A DNA stretch of 64,000 bases, taken from positions 62,001-126,000 of the forward strand of contig NZ_JAPHOQ010000008.1 of the NCBI RefSeq assembly GCF_026191355.1. Direction: 5' to 3'. Source of the DNA: Legionella sheltonii (lineage in GTDB: Bacteria > Pseudomonadota > Gammaproteobacteria > Legionellales > Legionellaceae). Below the pieces are notes generated by a model. That model did not search any database, was not told the origin of the DNA, and saw nothing but the letters and a program-made list of their open reading frames with translations. Positions 52,626 to 62,279 of this stretch are shown in pieces (within the stretch, counting starts at the first letter, position 1; each line of letters opens with the position of its first letter). The translations under genes and the position numbers were made by a program.

Positions 52626-54548
52626 ATGTCTAATAAGGGCGAAGAAGGTTCATCTTTAAATTCTAAAGAACTCGTTTTCCTCTTGGCAATCGCCGGCCGT
52701 ATTGACGCGCAAAGTAGACTCCTCGCGCAAAAACTCGATAAAGACCGTTACATTTATCATGCATATGCCGTTCTGGATTCCCTAAGCTCTTCCTACAGTA
52801 TGTTTAAATACTTTTTAGAAGTATTTATTGCTAAGAGTGACGCAGAATTAATCCGTAAGATACTCACCTCTCCTGAAGGCATTGCCGCAGTTGCTGCAGA
52901 GGCAATGTTTTTAGTGTCTTTTTCCTTTCTTGCTAGTGTTTTTGATGGAGAAGAAAATAATTCCGTAAAAAAATTCATAGCAGCTGCTTGGCCCTATTTT
53001 CGTGATGTAATGAAGGGCTTAAAAAATGCGTATAAAGGGTGGCGAAGTACCGTACAAGTGTTAAGCATGATCAGCGGGATGGATCTTAAATATATGGTCA
53101 TTCCTGTTGGTTTGGTATTGGGTGTGTTTGCTGCCGCTAATCGCTTCTGGATACGCAGTATGGTCGAGCGGCGTAAAAAGCAAATGAATGAGAATAAAGA
53201 GCTTTTACTTGAAATCCAGCAGTTGACTTCATTAGCACCATTAGAGCGTAAATCTTATTTAGATCGCATAGAATATCAGAGTGCAGAGGATCGTTTTTAT
53301 GCCTTTTTAGCGGTAGGAACTGGTGGATTGATTGATGGTTTATATCTTTATATAGGTGTGGTGAGTCTCTCAGTTCTTTCTCCGCCCCTTTTTCTCGCCA
53401 TGGCAGTCATTAGTGCTCTTTACACACTAGCTTGTGTTGTTACACGAATATATGAGGAATATGATTTCCAATTGCGATTGGAAATTACGCAAACCCGCTG
53501 TAAATTGGCGTTAACAACCAAAGAATTAGAACTTACTTATGCCCAATTGATTGACCTAAAAGAAAATGCTAATAGAAAAGCAGTAGATCCCTTGGAATTG
53601 AGCCGGTTGAAACGGAAAGTTTGTAAATTAATTCAAGAATTTGAAGAAGAACGTCAATTATTACAAAACCAAACAAATCACAGTTACATTACGGCTGGGT
53701 TATTGGGAATGAAATATGGTTTGTTTGCTTATGGAGTATTAACTAGTATTTTATTTACTGTCTCCACGGTATTTTTAATTACTGCAAGTGCCTTTCCTCC
53801 TGCGCTGCTTGCTGCATTTATTGTTTCTGGTCTGGTGTTAATGGTCGGAATGACCGCTTATATGTTGCATGCTCATTATCAGCATATGCAGAAACAAAAA
53901 GAAGAGCTTGAAAAAGAACATCCTTATGCACAAGTAAAAGCGATGAAAAAAGATTTAGAGGAACAAAAAGATGCTCAACTTTTAACGGCAGATCATTTTA
54001 AAACCTCATTAAAAGATGGTCTTTGTATAAGCTCTTCACCACAAAGCTTCTTTCAAGAACGGTGTGAGGTAGGTCGTTCTCTCGCTTCCGGTATTTCTAA
54101 GGGATTTAATTTTTCTAATTTTGTCACGACCCCTTTCCAGGAAATGGATTCAGAAGGACATTATCAAGATACACCGGCAATGGGTGTATTAGCGATAGCT
54201 AATGCAGTCTTATTTTCATCAATTCTAGGCCTAAGAGCTTTGGCACGTGGCTTAGGGCGTCCACCTTTAGGTCAGGTTAAGACGAAAGAGGCTGGCCAGG
54301 ACGATGTGTCGATGGATAAAAGCAAGACCGAGTCCCACAGGGGATCAAGTGACTCTGTCAAAAGGAGCGCCTCTGATTCCCTGTCGAGGAAAGGCTCATC
54401 TTCTTCTCTTTGGAATTTCTTCTTTCATAAAGATACCCCCCCTCAAAATCCCCCTCCAGATCGAACAATGCCCCATTCAAAAAGTGATTCAGATTTGACG
54501 CATCACGTGATATCTAATTCCGGCAGTACAATTGTGGGTTTAGATTAG
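52626..54548 (+). CDS. large multi-helix membrane protein, effector candidate
   Basis: The frame opens at 52437, but ATG 52626 (MSNKGEEGSSLN) is the first good start; it gives 640 aa. The N-terminal 250 residues are helical with several weakly hydrophobic segments, and two strong pairs of transmembrane segments lie near 230-270 and 370-420 (VYLYIGVVSLSVLSPPLF-type and VLTSILFTVSTVFLITASAF). The rest is charged coiled coil and ends in a Ser-rich tail (KRSASDSLSRKGSSSSLWNF). No family is recognised. It is convergent with the DUF4254 gene and overlaps its 3' end by 35 bases. Confidence 0.55.
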   Translation: MSNKGEEGSSLNSKELVFLLAIAGRIDAQSRLLAQKLDKDRYIYHAYAVLDSLSSSYSMFKYFLEVFIAKSDAELIRKILTSPEGIAAVAAEAMFLVSFSFLASVFDGEENNSVKKFIAAAWPYFRDVMKGLKNAYKGWRSTVQVLSMISGMDLKYMVIPVGLVLGVFAAANRFWIRSMVERRKKQMNENKELLLEIQQLTSLAPLERKSYLDRIEYQSAEDRFYAFLAVGTGGLIDGLYLYIGVVSLSVLSPPLFLAMAVISALYTLACVVTRIYEEYDFQLRLEITQTRCKLALTTKELELTYAQLIDLKENANRKAVDPLELSRLKRKVCKLIQEFEEERQLLQNQTNHSYITAGLLGMKYGLFAYGVLTSILFTVSTVFLITASAFPPALLAAFIVSGLVLMVGMTAYMLHAHYQHMQKQKEELEKEHPYAQVKAMKKDLEEQKDAQLLTADHFKTSLKDGLCISSSPQSFFQERCEVGRSLASGISKGFNFSNFVTTPFQEMDSEGHYQDTPAMGVLAIANAVLFSSILGLRALARGLGRPPLGQVKTKEAGQDDVSMDKSKTESHRGSSDSVKRSASDSLSRKGSSSSLWNFFFHKDTPPQNPPPDRTMPHSKSDSDLTHHVISNSGSTIVGLD

Positions 54549-55104
54549 GATCGTTATACATTTTAAATTGATGATAGATTCGAAACGTACGTTTTTTTGC
54601 TTTTACTTCCTCAAGCAACTCCTTGAAACACTGGGCTAATTGCTCCAATTGTTGATTGATGATTATTGACTTGTGCGCGCAATTTTTGCGATGTTCTTCC
54701 GTGGCATCTTCGCGCTTAGTTTGTAGGTCCATATGGTATGATTTCAAGGACAAAATAGAAAGGCGATCAATGATCATTCCTGGTGATTCAGAGTTCACTG
54801 GACATCTACTAAAGTGTTCCGGTTGCAGTTGGTTGAAAAGCCATTCATCCATCGCTTCCATTCGGTTATTACGCAATTGATTAAATCGGTCAATCTCCCG
54901 TTTCGCTTGATATACAAACTCAGGGCCCTGATCATCACGACGAGCCCTATCTTCCGCATGCCAAAGTTGATAGTTAAACGCGTGATTCTCTTCAACCAGC
55001 CGATAGAATTCTTGGTGTTGATGGACTATTCCTGAAGCTTTCCATGTGATGATGGAATTTTTGTGAAGGTTAGTAATTTCTGCGACATTAATACTATCTG
55101 GCAT
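54514..55104 (-). CDS. DUF4254-family protein
   Basis: The 196-aa protein matches the DUF4254 pattern: NHAFNYQLWHAEDRARR near the N-terminus, REIDRFNQLRNNRMEAMDEWL in the middle, then NSESPGMIIDRLSILSLKSYHM and a C-terminal helix. The family's role is unknown; in other bacteria it sits in cell-surface polysaccharide loci. No such locus is visible here. The high content of conserved Asn, His and charged residues suggests an enzyme rather than a scaffold. Confidence 0.8.
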   Translation of the reverse strand: MPDSINVAEITNLHKNSIITWKASGIVHQHQEFYRLVEENHAFNYQLWHAEDRARRDDQGPEFVYQAKREIDRFNQLRNNRMEAMDEWLFNQLQPEHFSRCPVNSESPGMIIDRLSILSLKSYHMDLQTKREDATEEHRKNCAHKSIIINQQLEQLAQCFKELLEEVKAKKRTFRIYHQFKMYNDPNLNPQLYCRN

Positions 55105-55486
55105 GTTTTATCCTGTACTTTTTATAAGGGTGCCAGTTTAACTCATACTCAATAGAGCTACAAATTAGAGCCGAAATATTTATTATAGATGGTTTCATAG
55201 GTCCCATCATTTTCCATTTCCAATAGTACCTTATTGATTCTGTCAATTAGATTGGCATTTTTGGGGAGTGTGATGAGTCCATATCCATTTCCTAGAACAA
55301 TAGGAGAGCCTACTGTTTGAAAATTAATAACTTTATTAATGGTAAGATACTTGAAGATATTTACATTCATGATAATTGCATCCACTTCCTGATTGAGTAA
55401 TGCCATAATCATGAGCGAAATTTTGGGATATTCTTTGATGTTATCTTGACTCGTATAAAGTAAAAGCGTGTCGCGAACTGAAAGAT

Positions 55487-56764
55487 CCCCACGAAATTAC
55501 CAAACACGGTTAAGCTCCTGTTCTATAATCTCTTGTAAGGTTCTAGGGTCAGGGGCTAAGGAACAGAGCTGATTATGCTCAATCATAAGCTTACCCAGGG
55601 TAAAATAAGAGAATATTTTCTTATCTTTGACCGTATTGGCTTGGAAGTATTGTTGTTTATTTTGACTATGTGCAATTACTCCAATAACCCAATAAGTAAT
55701 TTGCACAATAGCAGCAAGAAGCATTTTTACTCCCCATCTATCTACTGAATGAGTACGCACATAACGTCCTGCTAGTCCGAATTGATGACTTTTAACATCT
55801 CTAAACGATTCTTCTATTTGCATTCTTTTAAAATAGAGATTGATAATATCAGTAGGCCCTACATCCAATGGTAAATTAGTAGCCAAAATCCATGGCTCTT
55901 TATTAGCTTGACTATAACTTCCATTAGACAGTGTCGAGGTGGTTTTTCCTCGTGATGTCTTTACCTTTCTTCCCTTAGGCTTACGATAGGTTGTAACCAC
56001 CCTACAAGGTCTTGTATGCTCTTTGGTTAATAGAGCATGCTCATAATGTGTCGTTTTAGATTTAATATCAGGGATTAGTTCTTTAATGAGTTTCCATCCC
56101 AGTTCTTCGGATAATTGTACCGATTTAACTCCTCTTACACGACTTAGCCAATACCAGCCCAGCGCTTCTATTTCTTTAAACCATTCTTCATAAAAACCGG
56201 CATCCATGATTACGATTACTCGACGATTTTTGGGCAAACAAAGACTCAACTCTTTTAAAAAGTCCTTAGCTCGTCCTTTTGTTTCGGTATCTCTATACAC
56301 TTCTCGATAAAGAGGAAGACTTCTACCTTTTAACGCTATTTCTGCACTGAGCATTTGAATTTCTCGGTCGTCTTTTAAGCAGCAAATATCTACAATCAAA
56401 GGTAAGGTTGTATCTTGCGAGATGTAAGTAAAAACAAAGCTTGATAACCCTTGATAAATGGAAAAAAGTTCATTATGCAGTGCCTTATTGCCTTCCAGCC
56501 TATCAACTTTCTTTATCTTATTTTTTAATTTTGCATCTCCAGGCAAGTTCCTCCCTAATTCACTTAATGAAAGGTTTTGGCTATGTCTTAAGCCTGATGC
56601 TACATCCATTACTGCATTCAATCGTGATATATGAATTTCAGGACATGATTCTGTAAGCGAATTATAAAGATAGGTTTCTACAGCTAACATTTTAATTTCC
56701 ATGAGTCTTAATGACGCTCATTTGATCATGAGACGCTCTTTATTTCAACTCATAATTCGTGGGG
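55487..56764 (-). mobile_element. IS4-family insertion sequence, complete
   Basis: The 1278-base element has short inverted ends CCCCACGAAATTA (left) and the inverse of CCCCACGAATTA (right). It carries one full transposase. The flanks show only a weak possible target duplication (ATCTTT and ATCTAT in the minus orientation), so borders may be off by a few bases. It interrupts the solute-binding-protein gene. Confidence 0.82.
55497..56702 (-). CDS. IS4-family transposase, full length
   Basis: The 401-aa protein has the DDE residues in LIVDICCL (first Asp), VIMDAGF (second Asp), and the signature YFKRMQIEESFRDVK (Y-x2-R-x3-E-x6-K, catalytic Glu). The C-terminal helices match IS4 members. It is intact and distantly related to the broken transposase at 17302-20767, giving a template for that gene's missing segment. 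It may be active. Confidence 0.92.
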   Translation of the reverse strand: MEIKMLAVETYLYNSLTESCPEIHISRLNAVMDVASGLRHSQNLSLSELGRNLPGDAKLKNKIKKVDRLEGNKALHNELFSIYQGLSSFVFTYISQDTTLPLIVDICCLKDDREIQMLSAEIALKGRSLPLYREVYRDTETKGRAKDFLKELSLCLPKNRRVIVIMDAGFYEEWFKEIEALGWYWLSRVRGVKSVQLSEELGWKLIKELIPDIKSKTTHYEHALLTKEHTRPCRVVTTYRKPKGRKVKTSRGKTTSTLSNGSYSQANKEPWILATNLPLDVGPTDIINLYFKRMQIEESFRDVKSHQFGLAGRYVRTHSVDRWGVKMLLAAIVQITYWVIGVIAHSQNKQQYFQANTVKDKKIFSYFTLGKLMIEHNQLCSLAPDPRTLQEIIEQELNRVW

Positions 56765-57432
56765 ATAGATCAGGTCGCGAAGGTGGCTTTCTTGTACAGT
56801 GCCTATTTTTTTGTTTTTAATGTCGGCAATTGTTTTTATGTCTGGAGACATGGTTAAAAATTGGCCATTGCTGGTCATATAAGGCAAACTGTAAATGTAA
56901 TCATGCGATGGTGTTTGCGGTATCGGGGCGGGTGGAAAAGTAATGTCTATGTCACCTGAATTCAACATCTCTATCTGGTTTCTTATGGTTATAGGTTTAT
57001 ATTCACAGGTTTCATTAAGACGTTTGCATATTTCATTCATAATATCGATACAAAAGCCAAAATAATGACCGCCACCAGCTATTGCAGAAAATGGGGGGGC
57101 TGATTTAGAAACACCAACAATAATGGTATCGCTATAAGCAAGTGTATTGCTCACTAATGTAATAAAAAACAGGATATGCCGAAGCAGCTTCATGCAGTTT
57201 ATCATCCTTCTTGTGCCTATTTAAAATCTAGGTTGCTGAAAATTATTTGTCAAATTTTAATGCCCCGCTCTTTGGTGAGCGTGCTTGAAGTATGGAATTG
57301 TTATCCATTAGAGAGAGGTAGGGGTTGAGGTTCCATTCCAGCAATAAATACTCCTCCTCACCATGATTTTGGGTTACGGCATGGAGATTCCTCCAATGCT
57401 CGGAATGACAAGGACAGGGAGAAGGAAATTAA

Positions 57433-57885
57433 TTATTTTGGTGCTTTCTTTGCCAAACATCTATCCAATGCATTAGCAAAAGCAGTTCTTTCTTTGATGC
57501 TTAATGCAGCAGGGCCACCGGAATAATTTCCTGTTGCACGTAATTGTTCGTGCATATCTCTTAAATTTAACCGTTGCTTGATGGAGTTTTCAGTATATTC
57601 CTCGCCACGCGGATTAATCGCTAATCCTTTTTTGGCAATAACTTCTGCAGCTAGAGGGATGTCGGCGGTAATCACTAGGTCAAACGGTTTTAAATGTTCT
57701 GTAATATACTGATCGGCACTATCAAACCCCTTAGTGACTTGCACTGCGCGGATGAACGGAGAGTTAGGATAGGTAAGAAAGGAATTGGCCACTAAAGTCA
57801 GTGATGTTTGTGTACGGACTGCGGCACGAAATAAAATTTCCTTAATTACTTTGGGGCACGCATCGGCATCTACCCAGATATGCAT
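57433..57885 (-). CDS. YaiI/YqxD family (UPF0178) protein
   Basis: From ATG 57885 (MHIWVDADACP) it has 150 aa, the family size; the frame runs back to 58005, but those codons do not match. The core WVDADACPKVIKEILFRAA, ITADIPLAAEVIAKKG and NPRGEEYT is the PIN-like fold of UPF0178 with acidic residues that may bind metal. The biochemical function is not established. It reads toward the solute-binding-protein gene and is divergent from the next gene. Confidence 0.88.
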   Translation of the reverse strand: MHIWVDADACPKVIKEILFRAAVRTQTSLTLVANSFLTYPNSPFIRAVQVTKGFDSADQYITEHLKPFDLVITADIPLAAEVIAKKGLAINPRGEEYTENSIKQRLNLRDMHEQLRATGNYSGGPAALSIKERTAFANALDRCLAKKAPK

Positions 57886-58037
57886 ATTCGTTACATTGGC
57901 AAAAGAAAAGTAGAATGATTTTAGCAAGTAAGGCTGACTAGAGACATAGGCTAATTGTATAAATATAATTTTATTCTTGTTAAACTGTTCCACAATATTG
58001 GACAAACAGGTTCAATTTTTTATTTTGGGAGAACGTA

Positions 58038-58514
58038 ATGAGAATCTTCGCTTTTTTGTGTTGTTCGCTATGGTCATTTTCTGTCACCGCTGAATCGACT
58101 TTCCCTACTGGATGTCAGGCAGTTGCAGTTCAAGGTGAAACAGTGACACTACAAGCTAAAAAAAGCAGTTTGGTCTTTATTCATAATCTTGCTTCTACAG
58201 ATATATGGATTACTCATCCGGTAGCAAATCCCAGTGCCAGTGCCGGTTGGACAACGCGGTTACAAGGTGGAAATTGGTCTGCATTAGCCTTAAATAAAGG
58301 TCCATTTGCATTAAATTGCATTGAATCCAAGCCAGGTCATGAGCAACAAGTACCTTGTGAAGGCCTCATTGCTGTGTGCAAATGGAAAGGTGTAAAGACT
58401 CCTGCTAATGACAAAGGCAGTACGTTTTGGGCAGCAGAAAACATGTCCTTATCTGGATTAACTGCGGCAGTAGGTACACGTGGATTTGTAATTCCTGTAG
58501 CCAAACCCCAGTAA
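58038..58514 (+). CDS. secreted hypothetical protein, 158 aa
   Basis: It has a clear signal peptide (MRIFAFLCCSLWSFSVTAES) and a small beta-rich mature domain with two Cys pairs likely to form disulfides (GCQAV; NCIESKPGHEQQVPCEG; AVCKWKG). No family is named with confidence; the pattern recurs in Legionellales. It is followed closely by rnr but has its own likely start (GGGAGAA upstream of ATG 58038). Confidence 0.75.
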   Translation: MRIFAFLCCSLWSFSVTAESTFPTGCQAVAVQGETVTLQAKKSSLVFIHNLASTDIWITHPVANPSASAGWTTRLQGGNWSALALNKGPFALNCIESKPGHEQQVPCEGLIAVCKWKGVKTPANDKGSTFWAAENMSLSGLTAAVGTRGFVIPVAKPQ

Positions 58515-58618
58515 AGCGTAGAGCCACTTAGCTTGCTACTTTCATAGATAAGTGGTAGAACATGAGCACATGATGAGTGATTCAATACGATGAAAACAAA
58601 ATACAAACAGGATATACG

Positions 58619-60799
58619 GTGAGCAAAAAATCGAAAGATCCCTTTTATAAACGGGAAAGTGAAAAATACTCCGATCCTGTTCCTAGCCGCGAATTCATTA
58701 TGGACGTTCTTAATGAATACGGTAAGCCTATGTCGCGCAATCAATTATTCGATAAATTACAAATAAAAGATGAACGCAAACAAGAGTCCATGGGATTTAG
58801 ACTCAAAGCAATGTTGCGCGATGGTCAAATTATGCAAGACCGGCGCGGGCGATTTTGTTTAATGCAACGAATTAACCTATCGCGCGGTACCGTCCAGGGA
58901 CATCCAGATGGTTTTGGCTTTTTTATCCCTGATGACAGATCGGAAGATATGTTCTTGTCTGCTAAAGAAATGCGGGCGGTCATGCATGGAGACGTGGTCC
59001 TTGCCTATCAGGTTGGCGTGGATCGTAAAGGCAGGCCTGAGGCGAAAATCCACGAAGTGATTGAGCATGCTAATGCGACTATTGTGGGTAGGTTTTTTAC
59101 AGATCATGGTGTTAGTTTTGTCTTGCCGGATAGCAAACATTTAACTCAGGATATTTCCATTCCGCAAGAACTGGTGAATGGGGCAAAAAATGGTCAAATT
59201 GTTTTGGTCGAATTAATTGCCTTTCCAAGTAAACGGACCCAAGCTATAGGCAAAGTAATTCATGTCTTAGGCGAGCATATGGCTCCCGGTATGGAAATTC
59301 AAGTTGCACTTTATGCTCACGGAATTCCTTTTGAATGGCCGGAGGATGTAAGCACTGAAGTAGCGAAAATCCCACAGCATGTCACCGAAGAACAAATTAA
59401 GGGCCGTACTGATCTGCGTGGGCTGCCTTTTGTGACGATTGATGGTGAAGATGCTAAAGATTTTGATGATGCAGTTTATTGTTATAAAAAGCCCAAAGGC
59501 GGTTTTCAATTATATGTTGCAATCGCTGATGTCAGCAATTATGTAATGCACGATTCGGCATTGGATAAAGAAGCAGCGCGCCGCGGTAACTCGGTTTATT
59601 TCCCCGGCAAAGTAATTCCCATGTTACCGGAAGCTTTATCTAATGGTTTATGTTCGCTAAATCCTCATGTCGATCGGCTGTGTATGGTTGCTGAAATGGC
59701 GATCAGTAATGAGGGTAAAATATCGCGCTCTCGTTTTTATCGCGCAGTCATTCATTCACATGCTCGATTAACTTATACCCAAGTGGGCTCTTGGCTTGAG
59801 CAGGACGCTGCGGATGAACAACATGTCTCTTTATGGCCTACATTGCAAGCGCTTCATGATTTGTATCATGTTTTATTAGTTACTCGTAAACTTCGAGGCG
59901 CTATGGATTTCGAAACCACTGAAACACGCATCGAATTTGATGAAAATAAAAAAATTCAATGTATCGTTCCAGTGATTCGCAATGATGCCCATAAATTAAT
60001 TGAAGAATGTATGTTGGCTGCGAATGTTGCCACCGCACGATTTTTAGAAAAAGCTGAAATTCCTACACTTTATCGAGTGCATGCCGCGCCAGAAGAAGAC
60101 AAAATTACCGCCTTAAGACAGTTTTTAGGTGAGTTGGGATTGCAATTGAGTGGTGGAAAAAAACCTGGGCCTAAAGATTTTCAGCGAACTATGAATGCCA
60201 TTGAGGGTCGACCGGACAAACATCTGATTGAAACGGTAATGCTTCGTTCTCTGAAACAAGCACACTATGTTGAGGCGAATGAGGGACATTTTGGTCTGGC
60301 TTATTCTGCCTATACTCATTTTACTTCACCCATCAGACGTTATCCGGATTTGTTAATTCATCGCGCCATTGGTCATTTGTTAGATAAGAAGCCAATTTGT
60401 GAGTTTGATTATACCCATGAGGATATGAATCGCTTAGGTAAACATGCTTCGATGACCGAACGCCGCGCTGATGACGCGACCCGCGAAGTAGTTGCTTGGT
60501 TAAAATGTGAGTACATGCAAGATAAATTGGGGCAAGTATTCAACGGGCGAATTTCTGCAGTAACAGGTTTTGGAATTTTCGTAGAACTTGATGAAATTTA
60601 TGTTGAAGGTCTGGTCCATGTGACTTCTTTAAAAAATGATTATTATACATTTGATTCTGTAAAGCATCGTCTAATCGGAACACGTGGTGGACAGGTATAT
60701 CGTTTGGGAGACAGGATGACGGTATTAGTCGCCCGTGTGGATTTGGATGAGCGTAAAATTGATTTTGAGCTAGTAGAGGAACCACAGAGTCATGAGTGA
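58619..60799 (+). CDS. rnr: ribonuclease R
   Basis: The protein is about 726 aa from GTG 58619 (SKKSKDPFYK, AGGA seven bases upstream; the frame runs back to 58577). It has a winged-helix start, two cold-shock-type domains, the RNB catalytic domain (TIDGEDAKDFDDAVYC with the Asp cluster; SAYTHFTSPIRRYPDLLIHRAIGHL), and a C-terminal S1 domain (GRISAVTGFGIFVELDEIYVEGLVH). It degrades structured RNA 3' to 5'. Its stop overlaps the next gene by 8 bases. Confidence 0.95.
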   Translation: MSKKSKDPFYKRESEKYSDPVPSREFIMDVLNEYGKPMSRNQLFDKLQIKDERKQESMGFRLKAMLRDGQIMQDRRGRFCLMQRINLSRGTVQGHPDGFGFFIPDDRSEDMFLSAKEMRAVMHGDVVLAYQVGVDRKGRPEAKIHEVIEHANATIVGRFFTDHGVSFVLPDSKHLTQDISIPQELVNGAKNGQIVLVELIAFPSKRTQAIGKVIHVLGEHMAPGMEIQVALYAHGIPFEWPEDVSTEVAKIPQHVTEEQIKGRTDLRGLPFVTIDGEDAKDFDDAVYCYKKPKGGFQLYVAIADVSNYVMHDSALDKEAARRGNSVYFPGKVIPMLPEALSNGLCSLNPHVDRLCMVAEMAISNEGKISRSRFYRAVIHSHARLTYTQVGSWLEQDAADEQHVSLWPTLQALHDLYHVLLVTRKLRGAMDFETTETRIEFDENKKIQCIVPVIRNDAHKLIEECMLAANVATARFLEKAEIPTLYRVHAAPEEDKITALRQFLGELGLQLSGGKKPGPKDFQRTMNAIEGRPDKHLIETVMLRSLKQAHYVEANEGHFGLAYSAYTHFTSPIRRYPDLLIHRAIGHLLDKKPICEFDYTHEDMNRLGKHASMTERRADDATREVVAWLKCEYMQDKLGQVFNGRISAVTGFGIFVELDEIYVEGLVHVTSLKNDYYTFDSVKHRLIGTRGGQVYRLGDRMTVLVARVDLDERKIDFELVEEPQSHE

Positions 60800-61541
60800 G
60801 CAGTATGTATATGGGGTGCACGCGGTTTCTGCTTTGTTAACCAATCCACATCGAGTGACTAAAAAACTCTATATCAGTGAAGAACGTGCGGACCTGCGCT
60901 TGCAGGACCTCATTAATAAAGCCATGCAAATGGGTGTCCACATTGAAAAATTGAGTATACAAAAAATGAATCAGCGCTTTGCAGACTTTACTCACCAAGG
61001 TATTGTGGCAACAGCTTCGGCGTTACCCGATTATAATGAATCTCATTTGCTTGCATTATTGGAGTCCAGTAAACAGCCTGTTTTGATTCTTATTTTGGAT
61101 GGGGTCACTGATCCACATAATTTGGGAGCATGTTTGCGTACCGCAGATGCAACCGGAGTTGATTTTGTAGTGATACCAAAAGACAAAAGCGCCAATATTA
61201 CTCCTGTAGTTAGTAAGGTTGCCTGTGGTGCAGCAGAGTCAATCCCTGTAGTCAGAGTGACTAATTTGGCCCGTAGCATGAACCTTTTAAAGGAACATGG
61301 GGTTTGGATTTATGGTGCTGCGGGTGAGGCAACCAGTTCGCTTTATCAAACAGACTGCACTGGCAATATCGCAATGGTTATGGGGGCTGAAGGTGAAGGG
61401 CTACGTAGGCTGACGCGTGAGCACTGTGACGGTTTGTTCTCTTTGCCGATGTTAGGCAGTGTATCCAGTTTGAATGTTTCTGTAGCCACTGGTGTTTCTT
61501 TATATGAAATTGTAAGGCAAAGAAAAGGGAGCGGTTCTTAA
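60792..61541 (+). CDS. rlmB: 23S rRNA (guanosine-2'-O-)-methyltransferase
   Basis: The 249-aa SpoU-class protein has the trefoil-knot motifs [33 protein letters not shown] and [14 protein letters not shown]. RlmB methylates Gm2251 in the 23S rRNA P-loop. The order rnr-rlmB is conserved in gammaproteobacteria and the two genes overlap here. Its stop overlaps the start of rpiA by one base. Confidence 0.94.
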   Translation: MSEQYVYGVHAVSALLTNPHRVTKKLYISEERADLRLQDLINKAMQMGVHIEKLSIQKMNQRFADFTHQGIVATASALPDYNESHLLALLESSKQPVLILILDGVTDPHNLGACLRTADATGVDFVVIPKDKSANITPVVSKVACGAAESIPVVRVTNLARSMNLLKEHGVWIYGAAGEATSSLYQTDCTGNIAMVMGAEGEGLRRLTREHCDGLFSLPMLGSVSSLNVSVATGVSLYEIVRQRKGSGS

Positions 61542-62191
61542 TGAGCGAATTAAAAATGAAAGCGGCAAAAGCTGCATTGCAATTTATCGAAGAGGACATG
61601 GTGGTCGGTGTAGGTACCGGCTCCACAGTGAATTTCTTTATTAAAGAATTGGCGACCATAAAGCATAAAATTGATGCGTGTGTATCAAGCTCTAAAGCGA
61701 CAGAAGCGCTTTTAAGAAAGGAAGGTATCCCCGTTATTGATTTGAACTCAGTACAGGAACTACCTATTTATATCGATGGTGCTGATGAAGTAACTGAGCA
61801 TGGCGAAATGATAAAGGGCGGCGGCGGCGCTCATACGCGTGAGAAAATTGTAGCCCAGTTGGCAGAACAATTTATTTGTATTGTGGATGACTCAAAGCTA
61901 GTAAAACATTTAGGACGTTTTCCTGTCGCTGTTGAAGTAATTCCTTTAGCACGGAGTATGGTTGCTCGGCAATTAGTAAAATTAGGTGGCGATCCCGAGT
62001 ATAGAGAAGGATTTATCACGGATAATGGTAATATTATTCTTGATGTATTTAATTTAACAATCAATGAACCATTAGATATGGAAGATCGTATTAACCGCAT
62101 CACTGGCGTTGTAGAAAATGGTATATTTGCCCATCGTACGGCGGATGTTGTTTTATTGGCTTCTCAGGACGGTGTGAAGTGCATTAAATAG
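61541..62191 (+). CDS. rpiA: ribose-5-phosphate isomerase A
   Basis: The 216-aa protein shows [39 protein letters not shown] and [21 protein letters not shown], the RpiA active-site blocks. It interconverts ribose-5-phosphate and ribulose-5-phosphate in the pentose phosphate pathway. It is coupled to rlmB by the A of TAATG, forming the operon rnr-rlmB-rpiA. Confidence 0.95.
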   Translation: MSELKMKAAKAALQFIEEDMVVGVGTGSTVNFFIKELATIKHKIDACVSSSKATEALLRKEGIPVIDLNSVQELPIYIDGADEVTEHGEMIKGGGGAHTREKIVAQLAEQFICIVDDSKLVKHLGRFPVAVEVIPLARSMVARQLVKLGGDPEYREGFITDNGNIILDVFNLTINEPLDMEDRINRITGVVENGIFAHRTADVVLLASQDGVKCIK

Positions 62192-62279
62192 CAGAGGCCC
62201 CAGCTTTCTGAGCATGCGAGGCTGACGAAAGTTCTTGCTGCACGGTCCAGACTACTTATAATAAATAGGTTTTAGGCTA

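Larger units (their letters stand above)
55158..57205 (-). pseudogene. extracellular solute-binding protein (family 3) broken by an IS4-family element
   Basis: The N-terminal part (MKLLRHILFF..., signal peptide ending at VSNTLAYS, then TIIVGVSKSAPPFSA and FGFCIDIMNEIC) runs from 57193 or 57205 to 56765. The C-terminal part (VRDTLLLYTSQDNIKEYP to YNKYFGSNL) runs from about 55486 to the stop at 55158. Together they make a polar-amino-acid binding-protein-like gene of about 255 residues, cut by the insertion inside ESHLRDLIY. Binding-site residues look intact in both halves, so the gene was functional before the hit. Confidence 0.82.
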
